From: DASPWV01 sp046727855
GTDB lineage: Bacteria; Acidobacteriota; Vicinamibacteria; Vicinamibacterales; UBA2999
Length of the DNA stretch: 32,620 nt
Direction: 5' to 3'
Assembly: GCA_046727855.1 (NCBI GenBank)
Contig: JBKPDL010000039.1
Location: 1 to 32,620, forward strand
Shown: piece by piece, positions 1-7,934 of the stretch
Layout of the letters: every line of letters starts with the position of its first letter
Position numbering within the stretch: position 1 is the stretch's first letter
Position numbers and translations under genes: made by a program
Notes under the pieces: model-generated
What the model saw: the letters and a program-made list of their open reading frames with translations, nothing else
Database searches by the model: none
Told to the model about the DNA's origin: nothing

Positions 1-93
1 CTGATCTCCCTGATCTCCCCTGTTTTTCTTCTCCCTGATCTCCCTGATCTCCCTGTCTTTCTCTCCTTGATCTCCCTGATCTCCCCGTCCCCT
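1..93 (+). repeat. C-rich low-complexity tract (CTGATCTCCCT units)
   Basis: The first 93 bases are a run of degenerate CTGATCTCCCT/CTCCCTGT units on the + strand. The same unit makes up the C-rich half of the array at 11751-11850, and its complement makes up the G-rich half at 11461-11720. Only the C-rich half is visible here because the window starts inside it. The tract runs into the presumed start codon of the epimerase gene and leaves no room for an ordinary promoter or Shine-Dalgarno sequence. Confidence 0.85.
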
Positions 94-1092
94 ATGCCAT
101 CATGTAGCGCCTTGGCCCGATACTTTGTGACGGGCGCGACCGGCTTCATCGGTGGCGAACTGACAAAACAGTTGATCGGGCGCGGCCATCAGGTGGTGGC
201 GCTCGTCCGATCGACCGAGAAGGCGTCGCTGCTAAAAGCGCTCGGCGTGGAGCTCTGCGCCGGAGACATCACCGATCGTGAAAGTCTCCACGCGCCGATG
301 CAAGGTGTGGACGGCGTCTTCCACGTCGCAGCGTGGTACAAGATTGGCGTCACCGAACCCGCTGCCGAAGCGATCAACGTTGGCGGTACGCGCAATGTGC
401 TCGAGATCGCGCGTGACCTCGCCATCCCGCGCGTTGTCTATACCAGCACCGTGGGCGTGTTCGGCGATACGCGCGGCCAGGTCGTCGACGAGACGCACTA
501 CGCGCGCGGGCCATTTCTCACCGAATACGATCGCACCAAGTGGATGGCGCATTACGAAATCGCGCTGCCCATGGCGCGCGCCGGACTGCCGCTCGTGATC
601 GTGATGCCTGGGCTGGTCTATGGTCCCGGAGACAAGAGCGCGGTGCACGCGACGCTGGTGCAGCTGCTGCGCGGCCGCCTGTTTCTCACGCCCAGCCGCG
701 TCTCGTTCTCGTGGGGCTACGTCGAAGACGCCGCGCGCGGTCTGCGGCAAGCCATGGAAGCGGGCCGCGTAGGCGAAAGTTATCTCCTGACCGGGCCTAT
801 TCACACCTTTCAAAGCGCCTTTGCGCTCGCGGCGAGCATCGCGGGTAAGCGACCGCCACCGCTTCATCCGCCCCCATTTGTGATGCGCACAATGGCTGGG
901 GTGGCGTCGCTCCTCGAACGCGCAAACGTGCGCGCACCCTACGACGCCGAAACGCTTCGGTTGATGGCCGGCACGACGTGGATTGGATCGAGCGCGAAAG
1001 CGGAATCGGAGCTGGGCTTCACCACCCGTCCGCTGGACGAAGGGCTTCGCCAGACGATCGAGCACGAACTTCGGCAGCTGGGGATGGCCTGA
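94..1092 (+). CDS. NAD(P)-dependent epimerase/dehydratase (extended SDR family)
   Basis: This 332-aa cytoplasmic protein has an N-terminal Rossmann fold. The dinucleotide-binding motif GATGFIG is at residues 14-20, the S/T of the catalytic triad lies around residues 117-119, and the catalytic pair Y145/K149 sits in YDRTK. Length and motifs match the extended SDRs related to 3-beta-hydroxysteroid dehydrogenases, dihydroflavonol reductases and HpnA-like epimerases. The substrate cannot be told from sequence. The reading frame is open upstream to a TTG at 67, but those codons are the CTGATCTCC repeat, so the ATG at 94 is preferred; a GTG at 127 just before the GATG motif is possible. It converges on tetR, 10 bp away, and seems to be transcribed alone. 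Confidence 0.85.
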   Translation: MPSCSALARYFVTGATGFIGGELTKQLIGRGHQVVALVRSTEKASLLKALGVELCAGDITDRESLHAPMQGVDGVFHVAAWYKIGVTEPAAEAINVGGTRNVLEIARDLAIPRVVYTSTVGVFGDTRGQVVDETHYARGPFLTEYDRTKWMAHYEIALPMARAGLPLVIVMPGLVYGPGDKSAVHATLVQLLRGRLFLTPSRVSFSWGYVEDAARGLRQAMEAGRVGESYLLTGPIHTFQSAFALAASIAGKRPPPLHPPPFVMRTMAGVASLLERANVRAPYDAETLRLMAGTTWIGSSAKAESELGFTTRPLDEGLRQTIEHELRQLGMA

Positions 1093-1102
1093 TGCGCGGT
1101 GC

Positions 1103-1717
1103 TCAATCTTTGAGCATCCCGTGCTGCATGATGTCGGAGATTACGCGCGTGGCGTCCTCGCTGCTCAGGCCGAAGTGATTCGGCACGCCGAACAGGAGCT
1201 CGACGACGAAGTAATAGAGGAAGATGCGAAACGTCATCAGCATGGCCGTGGCGGGCGGCACGCCCGCACGCAAGCGCTCGGTAATGGGCAGCTTGTGGCG
1301 ATGATCGGCGATGAAGCGCTCACAGAGTGCGGCCATGTCCTGATAGAACTCGCGAATGTGAAGCCCCTCGAATTCCACGACGTCGACGTAGATGAGCGCG
1401 ATGTACTGCCGCCTGGAGGCAACGATGTCGCGGCATGCGTGGCCGATTTCTTCGAGCCGATCGGGGAAGGCGCCTTGCTCCAGCACTTGATAGAGCGGGA
1501 ACTGCGGCGATTCCACTAGCGAACGAAACTGCCGGAGCAGCGTACCGAACAGCTCCTCTTTGTCCTTGAAGTGGTGATACACGCTGCCGGTGGAAACATC
1601 GGCTTTCGCTGCGATATCTCGAATGCTGGTGGCGCGGTAACCCTGGTGTGAAAAAAGCTGCAGCGCCGCTTCGAGAATGAGCGCGCGGCTGCGCTCGGAT
1701 CGTTCTTCTTGAGTCAT
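1103..1717 (-). CDS. TetR/AcrR-family transcriptional regulator
   Basis: This 204-aa protein has a typical TetR N-terminal DNA-binding domain (residues about 10-57) with the helix-turn-helix in TSIRDIAAKADVSTGSVYHHF (residues 30-50). The C-terminal part is a helical ligand-binding domain, so it is presumably a dimeric, ligand-responsive repressor. Its ATG overlaps the rdgB stop codon (ATGA, 1714-1717), making it the last gene of the minus-strand run and probably translationally coupled. No dedicated promoter or operator was recognised. Targets and ligand are unknown. Its position after rph-rdgB looks like a later addition to a housekeeping operon rather than a functional link. Confidence 0.9.
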   Translation of the reverse strand: MTQEERSERSRALILEAALQLFSHQGYRATSIRDIAAKADVSTGSVYHHFKDKEELFGTLLRQFRSLVESPQFPLYQVLEQGAFPDRLEEIGHACRDIVASRRQYIALIYVDVVEFEGLHIREFYQDMAALCERFIADHRHKLPITERLRAGVPPATAMLMTFRIFLYYFVVELLFGVPNHFGLSSEDATRVISDIMQHGMLKD

Positions 1718-2331
1718 TCGCCCGGCGCGATTATATGCGGGCGCTCGGAGCGAAGCCAGCGCGCGAGGTCGCGGAACGCCCGCGCACGATGCGAGACCGC
1801 GGCTTTTTCTTCGTTCGTCAGTTCGGCAGTCGTCTTGTTGAACGGGCGATAAAGAAAGATGGGATCGTAGCCAAAGCCGTGGGCGCCGGCCGGCCGTGGC
1901 GCGATCTCACCCTCGATCGCCGTCTCACACTCGAAGAGGATCGTGCCGTCGGGCTGCGCGACTGCGACCGCGGTGACGAACCGCGCGTCTCGCGACGGCG
2001 ACTCGAGCGCGCTCAAGCGCTCGTAGATCTCCGCGAATCGCCTTGAATAGGGAACGTTCGGCCCGATGAACCGTGCAGAGTGAACGCCGGGGATATCGCC
2101 AAGCGCGGGAATCTCCAGGCCTGAGTCTTCTGCGACGGCAGTGAGGCCTGACCCGCGAGCGTACGTGGCGGCCTTTTCACGCGCGTTTTGCCAGTAGGTG
2201 GCGCCGGTTTCCTCGGCTTCGCCGATTGGTGGCAGATCGGCGAGCGTGACGAGCTCCACGCCCGGCACTTGCAAGACGGCGCGAATTTCGCGGATCTTGT
2301 TGGGGTTGGTGGTGGCGAGGAGAAGTTTCAT
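1714..2331 (-). CDS. rdgB: Non-canonical purine NTP pyrophosphatase (RdgB/HAM1 family)
   Basis: The product hydrolyses dITP, ITP and XTP to monophosphates plus pyrophosphate, cleansing the nucleotide pool. The 205-aa length is normal. Family motifs are all present: the N-terminal ATTNPNKIREI substrate loop (residues 6-16), the ETGATYWQNAREKA segment (41-54), catalytic D69 in AEDSGLEIPALGDIPG, HGFGYDPIF (151-159) and C-terminal SHRARA (180-185). It lies 70 bp downstream of rph and overlaps tetR by 4 bp. The gap to rph carries half of a REP-like palindrome. Co-transcription of rph with rdgB is common in bacteria. Confidence 0.97.
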   Translation of the reverse strand: MKLLLATTNPNKIREIRAVLQVPGVELVTLADLPPIGEAEETGATYWQNAREKAATYARGSGLTAVAEDSGLEIPALGDIPGVHSARFIGPNVPYSRRFAEIYERLSALESPSRDARFVTAVAVAQPDGTILFECETAIEGEIAPRPAGAHGFGYDPIFLYRPFNKTTAELTNEEKAAVSHRARAFRDLARWLRSERPHIIAPGE

Positions 2332-2337
2332 ACCTAT

Positions 2338-2354
2338 AGGTCCGCGCTACATGA
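2338..2354 (+). repeat. Half-site of REP-like palindrome
   Basis: The 17-base string AGGTCCGCGCTACATGA here is identical to the right half of the palindrome at 22408-22427 with its tail (22419-22435). Only the half-site is present, in the 70-bp gap between rph and rdgB, so it is probably a decayed copy of the REP family also seen near 22.4 and 25.1 kb. Confidence 0.6.
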
Positions 2355-2401
2355 AAAACATGAGAGCAATTACATGAAAACAATACGGTGAGAAACCGAT
2401 C

Positions 2402-3130
2402 TCACCGGCCCAGGATTGGGCCCACGATTTCGCGTTGCTTGGCGATCAGTTCCGCGATCCCGCGATCGGCGAGTTCGAGCAGGCTGCTCAGCGCCGTGTT
2501 GCTGAACGGCTGCGACTCCGCGGTGCCCTGAATCTCCACGAAACGGCCGTCGCCGGTCTTGACGATATTCATGTCGACGTCGGCTTTTGAATCCTCCTCG
2601 TACGCGAGGTCGAGCATCGGCATGCCGGCGACGATGCCGACGCTCGTTGCCGCCACGTAGTCGTTGACCGGAATCGAGCGGAGTAGGTCCTGCTCCTTCA
2701 TGCGCTGCAGCGCGAGCACGAGCGCGACGAACGCGCCGGTGATCGACGCCGTGCGCGTACCGCCGTCGGCCTGGATGACATCGCAGTCAACCCAAACAGT
2801 GCGCTCGCCGAGATCCTCGAGCCGGACGACGGCGCGCATCGACCGCCCAATCAGGCGCTGGATCTCCATGGTGCGACCGCCGACTTTGCCCGCGGCCGCT
2901 TCCCGCGTGGTGCGCGTGGATGTCGCGCGCGGCAACATGCCGTATTCTGCCGTGACCCAGCCTTTGCCCGTGCCGCGCAGAAATGGCGGCACGCGATCTT
3001 CGACGCTCGCCGCGCAGATCACGCGCGTGCGCCCGACTTCGATGAGCAGCGATCCTTCAGCGTGGAGGAGAAAGTTGGGCGTGAGGACGGTCGGGCGCAG
3101 CTCGTGAGGGGGACGATCATTTAGGCGCAT
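2402..3130 (-). CDS. rph: Ribonuclease PH (tRNA 3'-end processing exoribonuclease)
   Basis: This phosphorolytic 3'-5' exoribonuclease trims tRNA precursors and forms hexameric rings. The 242-aa length is normal. Recognisable segments include the N-terminal MRLNDRPPHELRPTVLTPNF, the GKGWVTAEYGMLPRATSTR loop, the RLIGRSMRAVV block, VDCDVIQADGGTRTASITGA with the conserved catalytic aspartates, and the C-terminal FVEIQGTAE. The start at 3130 matches the conserved MR..R start of the family. The first codons overlap the end of the GerMN gene by 14 bp, a sign of tight co-transcription. Confidence 0.97.
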   Translation of the reverse strand: MRLNDRPPHELRPTVLTPNFLLHAEGSLLIEVGRTRVICAASVEDRVPPFLRGTGKGWVTAEYGMLPRATSTRTTREAAAGKVGGRTMEIQRLIGRSMRAVVRLEDLGERTVWVDCDVIQADGGTRTASITGAFVALVLALQRMKEQDLLRSIPVNDYVAATSVGIVAGMPMLDLAYEEDSKADVDMNIVKTGDGRFVEIQGTAESQPFSNTALSSLLELADRGIAELIAKQREIVGPILGR

Positions 3131-3716
3131 TCAGGCTCTCATTCTTCCGCAACGGACGCCGCAAGTCCACATGCCCCGCGAGCGTGTCCACTTCGTGTCC
3201 ATCGATCAGCAGCTGCACCAGTTGAATGTCGGGAAGGTTGGCGGCGACGGCGTTCACGATCGTGTAGACCGTGAAGAGCTCGTTCATCGATCCGCCAGGA
3301 TGCTTGGCGCGCACGGTGCCGTCGAGATCGACAAACGCTTCGTTTCTCTCCGACACATACACCCCGCGCAGCGTCGTCCCTTGAGGAATGGTAGTGGAGA
3401 GAGAGTCCGGCGCAGTAGCCGCGAGTTGCGCCTCGAGCAGCGCACGTGCCTGCGCGACGGTGCCCTGCGCGAGCGGGATCTCCTGCTCGACCGGGACGAG
3501 CGTGAGTCCGTCGGCCGACGCAAAAAACAGCGTCGCCTTGATCCGCGGTACTGCCGGCGTCGAGGGAGGCGGCGCAGCCTGCTGCGCGGGCGCGTCAATC
3601 GGCTCAGGGGGTGCAGCGGTGCGCAGAATACGCGACAGACCGACCATGAGCGCCCAGCCGAGCGCGACAGCGGCGAGGCCAATCGCCACTGCCGTCATCA
3701 CGCGTTGACGGTTCAT
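3117..3716 (-). CDS. Membrane-anchored GerMN-domain protein
   Basis: This 199-aa protein has an N-terminal transmembrane or uncleaved signal segment (residues about 7-29), a Pro/Ala-rich linker (32-56), and a GerMN domain (about 60-185) recognised from the pattern of FFASADG, ALLEAQLA, GVYVSERNEAFVDLDG and TVYTIVNAV...VQLLIDG. GerMN domains occur in spore-germination GerM and in lipoproteins near cell-wall amidases; the molecular function is unclear. The reading frame is open further upstream, but the ATG at 3716 is chosen because it overlaps the amidase stop codon (ATGA). Location between an Amidase_3 gene and rph is an arrangement I associate with acidobacteria and supports an envelope role. 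Confidence 0.85.
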   Translation of the reverse strand: MNRQRVMTAVAIGLAAVALGWALMVGLSRILRTAAPPEPIDAPAQQAAPPPSTPAVPRIKATLFFASADGLTLVPVEQEIPLAQGTVAQARALLEAQLAATAPDSLSTTIPQGTTLRGVYVSERNEAFVDLDGTVRAKHPGGSMNELFTVYTIVNAVAANLPDIQLVQLLIDGHEVDTLAGHVDLRRPLRKNESLNAPK

Positions 3717-5239
3717 TGCTGCGGGCGCGGCGCGGACGGCCGTTCGACGTGTTCGCGAAATTGCACGATGGCGTCGAGCAGAGCTTGCGCGACGGTGTCC
3801 TGATAGCTGCCCGACGCGATCGCCTGCTCTTGATCGGGGTTGGAGAGATAGCCGATCTCGACGAGCACGGCAGGCATGTTTGCACCCACCAGCACGCGAA
3901 AGGGCGCCTGCTGCACGGCGCGCGGCGACATCTCCGCCCGTCTGCGCAAGGCCTGCTCGACGAAGTTTGCCAGCGCGTTCGACTGTTCGAGATAGCGCGC
4001 TTGCGCGCTCTCCCACAGAATCAGATCGATGGTGCGCGTTCCGCCGCCAAGCGTCGGTAGCTGCGCATCGGACGATTCCGCCATCCCCCGCGTCTCCGCT
4101 GCCGCCCGGTCGATGCTCAAGTAGTAAACTTCGGCCCCTTTCATGCCGGGACGCATGGCCGCGTTGGCGTGAATGCTGACAAAGACGTCGGCCTTCTGGC
4201 TGTTCGCGTATGCCGACCGATCATCGAGCGACATCGTCTGGTCGGCGTCGCGCGTGAGAAATACTCGCAGCCCGAGGCGACTCTCGATCAAGGTCCGGAG
4301 ACGCCGGGCCACCGACAGCGTGACGTCTTTTTCGACTGTGCCGCGACCGCCTTGCGCACCGATTTCTTCGCCGCCGTGACCTGGATCGATCACGACCGTG
4401 CGTACGCCGGTCGAAGGGACGGGAATCGGATTCGGGACGTCCACGGGAGGACCGGGCAGCGTCGGCAGCGCCGGTGACGCGGTTTCGGTGGTCAACGGCA
4501 GCAACTCGATCACGGCACGCGAGCTGCTCGCATCGGGCTGCGTGGTCGTCAAACGGTGCATCCCGAATTTCGGTCCCGTTACAAGCCTCACGGTGGTCGG
4601 CGTATCGCCCGGCTGTATCGCCTGCAGAAAATCCTGCGGCGGCAACGATGGCAACACGAGGTCGATGGCATCGGCGTCGAAGGTCAGGAGGAGACGCCCC
4701 GGTTCGGTCGACAATCGCACCATGCCTGGCGGCGTGATATCGAACGTCACCGTTGTGCCGCTGGCTCCGCTTTCGACTCGCGCTACGATACGTGGCACAC
4801 GAAGGTCCCCGACGATGATGAGGCGGGCGTTGCGGCGCAGTTCGATGCGCGAGTCGAGCGCGAGGCCGAGCGCGCGCGGCAGAAAGTCCAGCGGGATGAG
4901 CCAGCGTGCGCCCTGACGCGTGGGCGCGGCGGTGAGCGAGACGAGCCGACCGGCCACTGACACTACCGATTGATCGGCCGTGACGATAATCGTGCGGCCA
5001 CGCGCGGTAATCGTCATGCCGCCGGCGAGGCGGTCCTCCTTGAACGTCAGGCCGAATGCAGCGGCGAGATCGTCGAGCGTGACGTATTCCTGGTTGTTTT
5101 GCGTGACGGTGGACAGCGAGCGCGCGCCCTCGCGCGTCAACAGGCGGAGTGCCGGCGCAGGTGTCTGCGCGGTGGACCAGTGCAGGCCGCCAAGCGCAAC
5201 GCCAAGCGCGGTCAGCAGGAGAAAGCGTTTACCGTGCAA
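3713..5239 (-). CDS. N-acetylmuramoyl-L-alanine amidase (Amidase_3, AmiC-like)
   Basis: This exported zinc amidase should cleave the amide bond between MurNAc and the stem peptide during cell separation. The 508-aa protein has a signal peptide (residues 1-24), an N-terminal region resembling a copper-amine-oxidase-N/AMIN-type beta domain (about 30-250), a Pro-rich linker (255-278), and a C-terminal Amidase_3 domain starting at TVVIDPGHGG. Zinc ligands H288, E303 and H357 are visible, as is the catalytic glutamate E461 in LVEIGYLSN. The start is TTG at 5239, 12 bp downstream of the regulator gene, with no convincing Shine-Dalgarno. It appears to be the second gene of the minus-strand operon. 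Confidence 0.93.
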   Translation of the reverse strand: MHGKRFLLLTALGVALGGLHWSTAQTPAPALRLLTREGARSLSTVTQNNQEYVTLDDLAAAFGLTFKEDRLAGGMTITARGRTIIVTADQSVVSVAGRLVSLTAAPTRQGARWLIPLDFLPRALGLALDSRIELRRNARLIIVGDLRVPRIVARVESGASGTTVTFDITPPGMVRLSTEPGRLLLTFDADAIDLVLPSLPPQDFLQAIQPGDTPTTVRLVTGPKFGMHRLTTTQPDASSSRAVIELLPLTTETASPALPTLPGPPVDVPNPIPVPSTGVRTVVIDPGHGGEEIGAQGGRGTVEKDVTLSVARRLRTLIESRLGLRVFLTRDADQTMSLDDRSAYANSQKADVFVSIHANAAMRPGMKGAEVYYLSIDRAAAETRGMAESSDAQLPTLGGGTRTIDLILWESAQARYLEQSNALANFVEQALRRRAEMSPRAVQQAPFRVLVGANMPAVLVEIGYLSNPDQEQAIASGSYQDTVAQALLDAIVQFREHVERPSAPRPQQ

Positions 5240-5251
5240 TTCCGTTCTATT

Positions 5252-5608
5252 TTAGCGAGTCCGTTGGCGCCGCGCTGACGGCTTGGCCGCGTGTTGTCCG
5301 GTCGTGCCTGTTGCCGGCCGATCCCACATCGCGCGCCAATGCGACGTGACCGGCCATTCGCCGCGCGCCAGCCGCTCGACGAGCGGCCCCAGGATCTCCT
5401 GATCTCTTTTCGGCAGATGGGTGACGTAAACATTAATCGCCTGGTCGACGATCTGCCACATCGGCGTCGCGAGCAGGAGGCTCAAGGTATTGAGCTTGGC
5501 GCGCGTTTCGAGCGGCAGGCGGACCGTCATCTGGGGATAGCTGCTGACCTTTTCGCCGCGCGGGCCTGCGGGCGGGCGACCGCGGCCGCGTTTGGTCTGG
5601 GACGCCAT
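5252..5608 (-). CDS. Ribbon-helix-helix DNA-binding protein with AT-hook-like N-terminus
   Basis: This small basic 118-aa protein carries an AT-hook-like RGRGRPP stretch (residues 7-13). A ribbon-helix-helix fold is suggested by MTVRLPLETRAKLNTLSLLL (27-46), with a beta-strand of alternating residues, and a second helix up to about residue 62. The C-terminus is basic and low in complexity. RHH proteins bind DNA as dimers and often regulate their own genes. It lies 12 bp upstream of the amidase and has a recognisable promoter with a palindrome over the -35 box, so it may be an autoregulated first gene of the cell-wall/rph operon. No toxin partner is seen next to it. Confidence 0.75.
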   Translation of the reverse strand: MASQTKRGRGRPPAGPRGEKVSSYPQMTVRLPLETRAKLNTLSLLLATPMWQIVDQAINVYVTHLPKRDQEILGPLVERLARGEWPVTSHWRAMWDRPATGTTGQHAAKPSARRQRTR

Positions 5609-5614
5609 GCTCGC

Positions 5615-5646
5615 ACAATACGTGAATTAATGTTTTGTTGACAACA
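5615..5646 (-). promoter_or_regulatory. Predicted sigma70-type promoter with palindromic -35 region (RHH operon)
   Basis: On the minus strand a -35 box TTGTCA (5644-5639) is followed, after 18 bp, by a -10 box TATTGT (5620-5615) just upstream of the start at 5608. The -35 lies inside a perfect short dyad TGTTGACAACA (5636-5646), which would suit a ribbon-helix-helix dimer. The local sequence is AT-rich compared with its surroundings. Prediction by eye only. Confidence 0.5.
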
Positions 5647-5672
5647 TAAAATCGCGCTGCCACGATGCCGCC

Positions 5673-6185
5673 GTGAAGCGCGCCCCCGCGGATTGGTCGC
5701 GGCTTGCACCGGAGCAGCTGCCGTTTGTATTTGCGGCCAAGCGATATCTGCTCGCGCGTTTTGTGGCGTTCGCGACCTGGGGCGTGTGGTTTGTCCTCCG
5801 CATCCGCCCTGACCAGTCCGCAATCCCGCTCCCGATCGTCGTCAGTGGTGCCGCGTTGTTCGCCGCAGGCTTTGCCGTACGGCGCTGGTCGATGCGCATC
5901 ATGGGCGAGCGCTTTCGAGGGTTCGACGTCCGTCGCGAAGATCGCGGACTTGAGACGCGCGGACCCTACGCCGTGGTGCGGCATCCTGGCTATCTCGGTC
6001 TCGTGCTGATGGATGTTGGACTGCCGCTGCTGCTCGGCATCCCATGGGGGCTGCTGTTATCGGTGATCCTCGTCGCGCTCGTGGTCCATCGCATCCCGAT
6101 CGAAGAGGAACTGCTCGGCCGCACGTACACGGAATACGCAACATACGCGGCCACCCGCAAGCGCCTCGTTCCGGGCCTCTGGTGA
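5673..6185 (+). CDS. Isoprenylcysteine carboxyl methyltransferase-family membrane protein
   Basis: This 170-aa integral membrane protein has about four hydrophobic segments (residues about 27-45, 50-68, 106-122, 124-140). The C-terminal signature of the ICMT/phospholipid-methyltransferase superfamily is clear: RHPGYLG (103-109) and EEELLGRTYTEYA (144-156), which bind S-adenosylmethionine in this family. Bacterial members methylate small or lipid substrates; the actual substrate is unknown. The start is a GTG at 5673 in the gap divergent from the RHH gene, without a clear Shine-Dalgarno. The stop codon abuts that of the convergent GNAT gene. Confidence 0.85.
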   Translation: MKRAPADWSRLAPEQLPFVFAAKRYLLARFVAFATWGVWFVLRIRPDQSAIPLPIVVSGAALFAAGFAVRRWSMRIMGERFRGFDVRREDRGLETRGPYAVVRHPGYLGLVLMDVGLPLLLGIPWGLLLSVILVALVVHRIPIEEELLGRTYTEYATYAATRKRLVPGLW

Positions 6186-6644
6186 TCACAGGTTCAGTCC
6201 CATGAACCGCGTGCCCTCGATCGGCGAGTTATAGTACGGCTCGATGTCGCGGAACCCAAACTCCTCGTACAGCCGTTGCGCTGATTGCATCACGGGAAGC
6301 GTGTCCAACACGATCGCCATGTAGCCGCGTGCACGGGCGGCGGCGATGACGTGCTCGATCAATTGACGTCCAAGGCCGAGCCCCCGAGCCGCAGGGCGTA
6401 CGTACAAGCGCTTCATCTCGGCGCAGCCGTCGTCGCGTCCGCGCAAGGCCACCATGCCGAGGGGCTCACGGTTTTGATGCGCAATATATAGGGCGCCGCG
6501 CGGCGGGGCGTAGTCGCCCGGGAGCTCTGCGAGTTCGCGCGTAAACCCTTGAAAACAAAGGTCTACTTTCAGCCAGTCGGCGTATTCGAGAAGCATCGCG
6601 CGAATCGCGCCGAGATCGGCGGGTTCGGCGTCGCGGATTTCCAC
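6186..6644 (-). CDS. GNAT-family N-acetyltransferase
   Basis: This protein of about 152 aa has the GNAT fold. The acetyl-CoA-binding motif is seen in MKRLYVRPAARGLGLGRQLIEHVI, followed by ARARGYMAIVLDTLPVMQSAQRLYEEFGF, a typical motif B. The N-terminal VEIRDAEPADLGAIRAML is the usual start of the fold, so a GTG at 6644 is preferred over a TTG further upstream at 6686 that would add 14 unrelated residues. The acceptor substrate is unknown. It is divergent from the ECF sigma gene and convergent with the ICMT-like gene. Confidence 0.85.
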   Translation of the reverse strand: MEIRDAEPADLGAIRAMLLEYADWLKVDLCFQGFTRELAELPGDYAPPRGALYIAHQNREPLGMVALRGRDDGCAEMKRLYVRPAARGLGLGRQLIEHVIAAARARGYMAIVLDTLPVMQSAQRLYEEFGFRDIEPYYNSPIEGTRFMGLNL

Positions 6645-6656
6645 GAAGCAATTGTA

Positions 6657-6681
6657 CGTAGCGGCGGATCTCCCCGCTACG
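6657..6681. promoter_or_regulatory. 8-bp inverted repeat in divergent promoter region (operator or REP remnant)
   Basis: CGTAGCGG (6657-6664) and CCGCTACG (6674-6681) form a perfect 8-bp dyad with a 9-base centre, between the divergent GNAT and ECF sigma genes. It could be an operator for either gene. The GTAGCG/CGCTAC ends also resemble the outer bases of the REP-like palindromes at 22.4 and 25.1 kb, so it may be a diverged REP copy instead. Confidence 0.4.
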
Positions 6682-6709
6682 CTCAAGCTTGGGCCAGAAA
6701 ATCCAACCG

Positions 6710-7390
6710 GTGTCTGACCGTCCTCGTCTGATCACCGTGACAGTCGCGGAGTTCACTCTGCTGGGCCGGGCGGGCGTGGCGTCGATCGCGGACGGATCGC
6801 GCGACACGAACTTCGATTTGGAAACGACGCGGCTGGCTGCGCAGGCGATCGATGGCGATGCCGACGCGTTCGGCGCGCTCGTGAATCTGCACCACCGCGC
6901 GGCGCGCCGTGTAGCGTTTGCGGCGCTCGGCAATCTCGCCGATGCCGATGAAGCGGTGCAGGAGGCGTGTCTCACGGCATGGCGCCGCATCGATCAGCTG
7001 GAAGATCCGGCGGCGTTTCGCGCGTGGCTGCTGCGCATCACGTGGCGCAAGGCGATCGATCGCCGGCGGTCGCTCGCGGGATGGCTCAAGCGGCTTCGAC
7101 GTGAGCATCCGGATCAACCGGATCTGCTCGACACGGTCCCCGTTGCCGGCGACGCGCCGGACGCCGCGTTTCTTGCGCGAGAGCGCGATCGCGTCGTCGC
7201 GCAACTGATTCGCTCGCTCCCTCCGCGGCTGCGCGATCCCTTTCTGCTCGCCGCGAGCGGTGAGCATCGCTACGAAGACATCGCCAAACTGCTCGGCATC
7301 CCACTTGGCACCGTCAAGTGGCGCATGCTCGAAGCCCGGCGCGTCCTGAAGGGCAAGCTGAAGCGGCTTGGATTTGGAGAAGACCTATGA
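6710..7390 (+). CDS. ECF-type RNA polymerase sigma factor
   Basis: About 226 aa, with sigma-70 region 2 at residues about 48-118 (DADAFGALVNLHHRAARR, then DADEAVQEACLTAWRRI and the -10-binding helix AFRAWLLRITWRKAIDRRR). Region 4 is at about 160-215, with the helix-turn-helix YEDIAKLLGIPLGTVKWRMLEAR. It directs polymerase to stress or envelope-type promoters. The start is uncertain: the frame stays open to a TTG at 6689, and GTG codons at 6710 and 6737 are possible; none has a good Shine-Dalgarno. Its stop overlaps the next start (ATGA), pairing it with a membrane protein that is probably its anti-sigma partner. Confidence 0.9.
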   Translation: MSDRPRLITVTVAEFTLLGRAGVASIADGSRDTNFDLETTRLAAQAIDGDADAFGALVNLHHRAARRVAFAALGNLADADEAVQEACLTAWRRIDQLEDPAAFRAWLLRITWRKAIDRRRSLAGWLKRLRREHPDQPDLLDTVPVAGDAPDAAFLARERDRVVAQLIRSLPPRLRDPFLLAASGEHRYEDIAKLLGIPLGTVKWRMLEARRVLKGKLKRLGFGEDL

Positions 7391-7932
7391 CGCCGCAGGA
7401 TGAACATCTCGATGAGACCATCGATCGCGTTGCGGCCTCGCTGACGATGGTGCCGGCCAATCCGGCGCTTGCGGAACGGATTGCAGAGCGGTTGCAGAGG
7501 GAGACAGCGCACGCGTCTGCATGGCGCCAGATTGCGCTCGGCGCGGTTGCAATCGGCGCCGCCGTCTTACTCGCGATCATGCTCAACGACGATCGCAGCC
7601 CCTCGTCGCAGGCGCCTACACGCGTCGCGCAGCAGCCCGCGCCATTGGCGGCTCCGCTCGCGCCGTCAGCCGCGCGTGAGCCTGCGGTGACCAGTGGCCC
7701 GACGATCACTGCCTACGTTACGCGGCGGCGAGCGCCCCCACCGACCGGTCAAGCAGCGCTCGTCGATGCCGACCTTCCCCGGATCGGCCTTTTGCAGCCT
7801 CCGGCGCTGCTGGCGGTCGATACGTTGACGAACGATCCATTGACCATTGCGCCGGTCAACGTCGCACCATTGCTGGATTTGGCCACGCTGACCATCAACG
7901 ATATGGGCGAGCGGGACGCCCCGAAGGAGTAA
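7387..7932 (+). CDS. Single-pass membrane protein, candidate anti-sigma factor
   Basis: This 181-aa protein has a helical, charged N-terminal cytoplasmic part (residues 1-46), one transmembrane helix (about 47-66, QIALGAVAIGAAVLLAIML) and a Pro/Ala-rich extracytoplasmic part. That layout, plus the ATGA overlap with the ECF sigma gene, suggests an anti-sigma role. It has no cysteine at all, so it is not a zinc-binding (ZAS) anti-sigma factor; no family domain was recognised by eye. It is followed, 2 bp later, by a secreted protein that may belong to the same signalling module. Confidence 0.7.
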   Translation: MTPQDEHLDETIDRVAASLTMVPANPALAERIAERLQRETAHASAWRQIALGAVAIGAAVLLAIMLNDDRSPSSQAPTRVAQQPAPLAAPLAPSAAREPAVTSGPTITAYVTRRRAPPPTGQAALVDADLPRIGLLQPPALLAVDTLTNDPLTIAPVNVAPLLDLATLTINDMGERDAPKE

Positions 7933-7934
7933 TC

